In this document: positions 16,511 to 17,285 of the stretch, one piece after another | Layout of the letters: each line of letters begins with the position of its first letter | Position numbering within the stretch: position 1 is the stretch's first letter | Source of the DNA: Asparagopsis taxiformis | Lineage: Eukaryota > Rhodophyta > Florideophyceae > Bonnemaisoniales > Bonnemaisoniaceae | Length of the DNA stretch: 17,285 nucleotides | Direction: 5' to 3' | NCBI GenBank assembly: GCA_030407315.1 | Contig: JALQPE010001378.1 | Coordinates: forward strand, 1-17,285 | Notes under the pieces: generated by a model | The model's input: the letters and a program-made list of their open reading frames with translations, nothing else | Database searches by the model: none | Told to the model about the DNA's origin: nothing | Position numbers and translations under genes: made by a program

Positions 16511-17278
16511 GTCTTGGAGGTAGTGCTTGTTGTTCTGCTTCTGTTTGTAGTTGGGGTCAAAGTTCTTACCTTTGTAGTTACCTTGGTCTTTGGTAATGGC
16601 TGTAACTGAACTGGTAGTAACTGTTGTAGTCTGTTCTGTCTTGGGCTTCCATGCCTTAGAAACTTTATTGACCACTTCAACATTGAACAACCAAAGGAGA
16701 TCATCATTGATCCCTTTGAAGCACTCCTGATCACACCATAGAGAGTACTGCCAGTACTGCTCTTTCAGTTCTGGTGTGAGCCCCTCACGCCATGCTACTC
16801 TTACAGTAGCCTCAGCCACTGCACTGCTCATGGAGATTCTATCAACCAGCCGCACAAGCTTGGTGTTGTAATCCATGGCATTTCCACTGTATTTGATTGT
16901 TTGAAGCTCTCTCAAAGCTTCTTCAGAATCCTGTGGACTCATGCTCTTACTACCCAAAAGTGTGAAGAATTTATCCAATTTGTCAATGGTGTATGCATTA
17001 CTTCCCAGCCATGTTTCTGCAAGCTGTGGCTTTAAGGATGTATGCACTAAATGCTGACACAAGGCATCCTCTTGGAAGAAGCCTTTTGCAAGTCCATATC
17101 TCACACAGAATTTTGACCAAGTAACAAAATGTTCAGCCTTTCCATCCCATGGACGAAGATCGTATTTGGTAGATTGCATCAGCTTTTTGGTACTTAGATC
17201 CCAGTTGGCTGACAGTACACCTTGTTTCCTGTAGTGTATAATCAACTTCTGCACATCCATTCTGAGTTTGTATTGCAA
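16493..17278 (-). CDS. gag: Gag capsid polyprotein, possibly partial at 5' end
   Basis: An open frame of about 261 codons placed immediately upstream of the zinc finger and protease. It lacks enzyme motifs but has the mostly helical composition of retrotransposon capsids, including a 'W-D-G-K-A-E-H-F-V-T-W' stretch early on, conserved-looking Leu/Trp positions, and a 'REGLTPELKEQYW' segment near residue 170. Capsid would assemble virus-like particles around the element RNA in the cytoplasm. The frame is open to the window edge; the first in-frame ATG is at 17260-17258, and the true start may be beyond 17285. Downstream of about residue 210 the sequence becomes Thr/Lys/Asn/Gln-rich and ends in three consecutive stops (TAA TAA TAG). 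The zinc finger continues in a different frame, so either a frame change or a programmed shift lies between about 16734 and 16493. Confidence 0.75.
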   Translation of the reverse strand: MQYKLRMDVQKLIIHYRKQGVLSANWDLSTKKLMQSTKYDLRPWDGKAEHFVTWSKFCVRYGLAKGFFQEDALCQHLVHTSLKPQLAETWLGSNAYTIDKLDKFFTLLGSKSMSPQDSEEALRELQTIKYSGNAMDYNTKLVRLVDRISMSSAVAEATVRVAWREGLTPELKEQYWQYSLWCDQECFKGINDDLLWLFNVEVVNKVSKAWKPKTEQTTTVTTSSVTAITKDQGNYKGKNFDPNYKQKQNNKHYLQDNPQSE

Positions 17279-17285
17279 TTGAAGT

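Larger units (their letters stand above)
10130..17285 (-). mobile_element. Ty3/Gypsy-type LTR retrotransposon, 5' end outside the window
   Basis: Reading right to left on the minus strand, the order is gag capsid, zinc finger, aspartic protease, reverse transcriptase, RNase H, integrase, polypurine tract and probable 3' LTR. Protease-RT-RNase H-integrase is the Ty3/Gypsy (Metaviridae) order; Ty1/Copia has integrase before RT. Domains are identified by visible motifs: DTGA, YLDD, YTDSS, HHCC and DD35E. The 5' LTR and primer binding site would lie beyond 17285. The left boundary is approximate because only one LTR is present and no target-site duplication can be checked. The body carries several frame changes and two in-frame stops, so this copy is probably not autonomous unless the indels are sequencing errors. 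Family and domain order are high confidence; the left edge is low. Confidence 0.9.

Noticed and set aside
16001..16596. Plus-strand hydrophobic frames resembling membrane proteins
   Set aside because: They are the antisense of the protease and of the Asn/Thr-rich Gag tail; the hydrophobicity comes from complementing those codons.

Overview
The window looks like repeat-rich, non-coding eukaryotic DNA, not bacterial. It has no operons and no ribosome binding sites. It carries an LTR retrotransposon of Ty3/Gypsy domain order, a GT microsatellite and many self-complementary (foldback) repeats. Roughly 1-8700 is poor in CpG and rich in TG/CA, as expected of a cytosine-methylated genome. An invertebrate animal genome would fit, but nothing here fixes the species.

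Left part (about 600-7820): a field of nested inverted repeats. One family (A, B, C, D) is defined by a core around CAAACACAACTAATGGT that occurs eight times, always as four inverted pairs. Independent hairpins lie between and inside these elements. A block of about 1.4 kb (1688-3096) is duplicated at 4324-5688. The copies differ mostly by one-base indels, plus a 177-bp insertion with a hairpin, a 42-bp gap and a local inversion. Weak coding remnants sit here: an unidentified minus-strand reading frame in both duplicate units, an acidic frame with a SUMO-interacting-like motif next to element D, and inside element D a possible tyrosine-recombinase C-terminus.

Middle (about 7820-10130): mostly unassigned sequence with a (GT)n microsatellite, a CpG-richer stretch from about 8800, and a small array of alternating TAGGAA/TTCCTA words at 9985-10095.

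Right part (about 10130-17285, minus strand): one Ty3/Gypsy-type retrotransposon, read right to left. The order is gag capsid (running to the right edge), a RanBP2-type zinc finger, aspartic protease, an extra domain resembling phage Dam-type methyltransferases but without a recognisable catalytic NPPY motif, a long helical linker, reverse transcriptase, RNase H, DD35E integrase with HHCC and GPY/F-like modules, a C-terminal tail, a polypurine tract and a probable 3' LTR. The 5' LTR is outside the window. The coding region is interrupted by a gag frame change, one TGA, one TAG and at least five frame changes in pol. It is either a decayed copy or an intact one hit by consensus indel errors. 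The duplicated block to the left shows the same indel-heavy difference pattern, which makes the second explanation worth testing.
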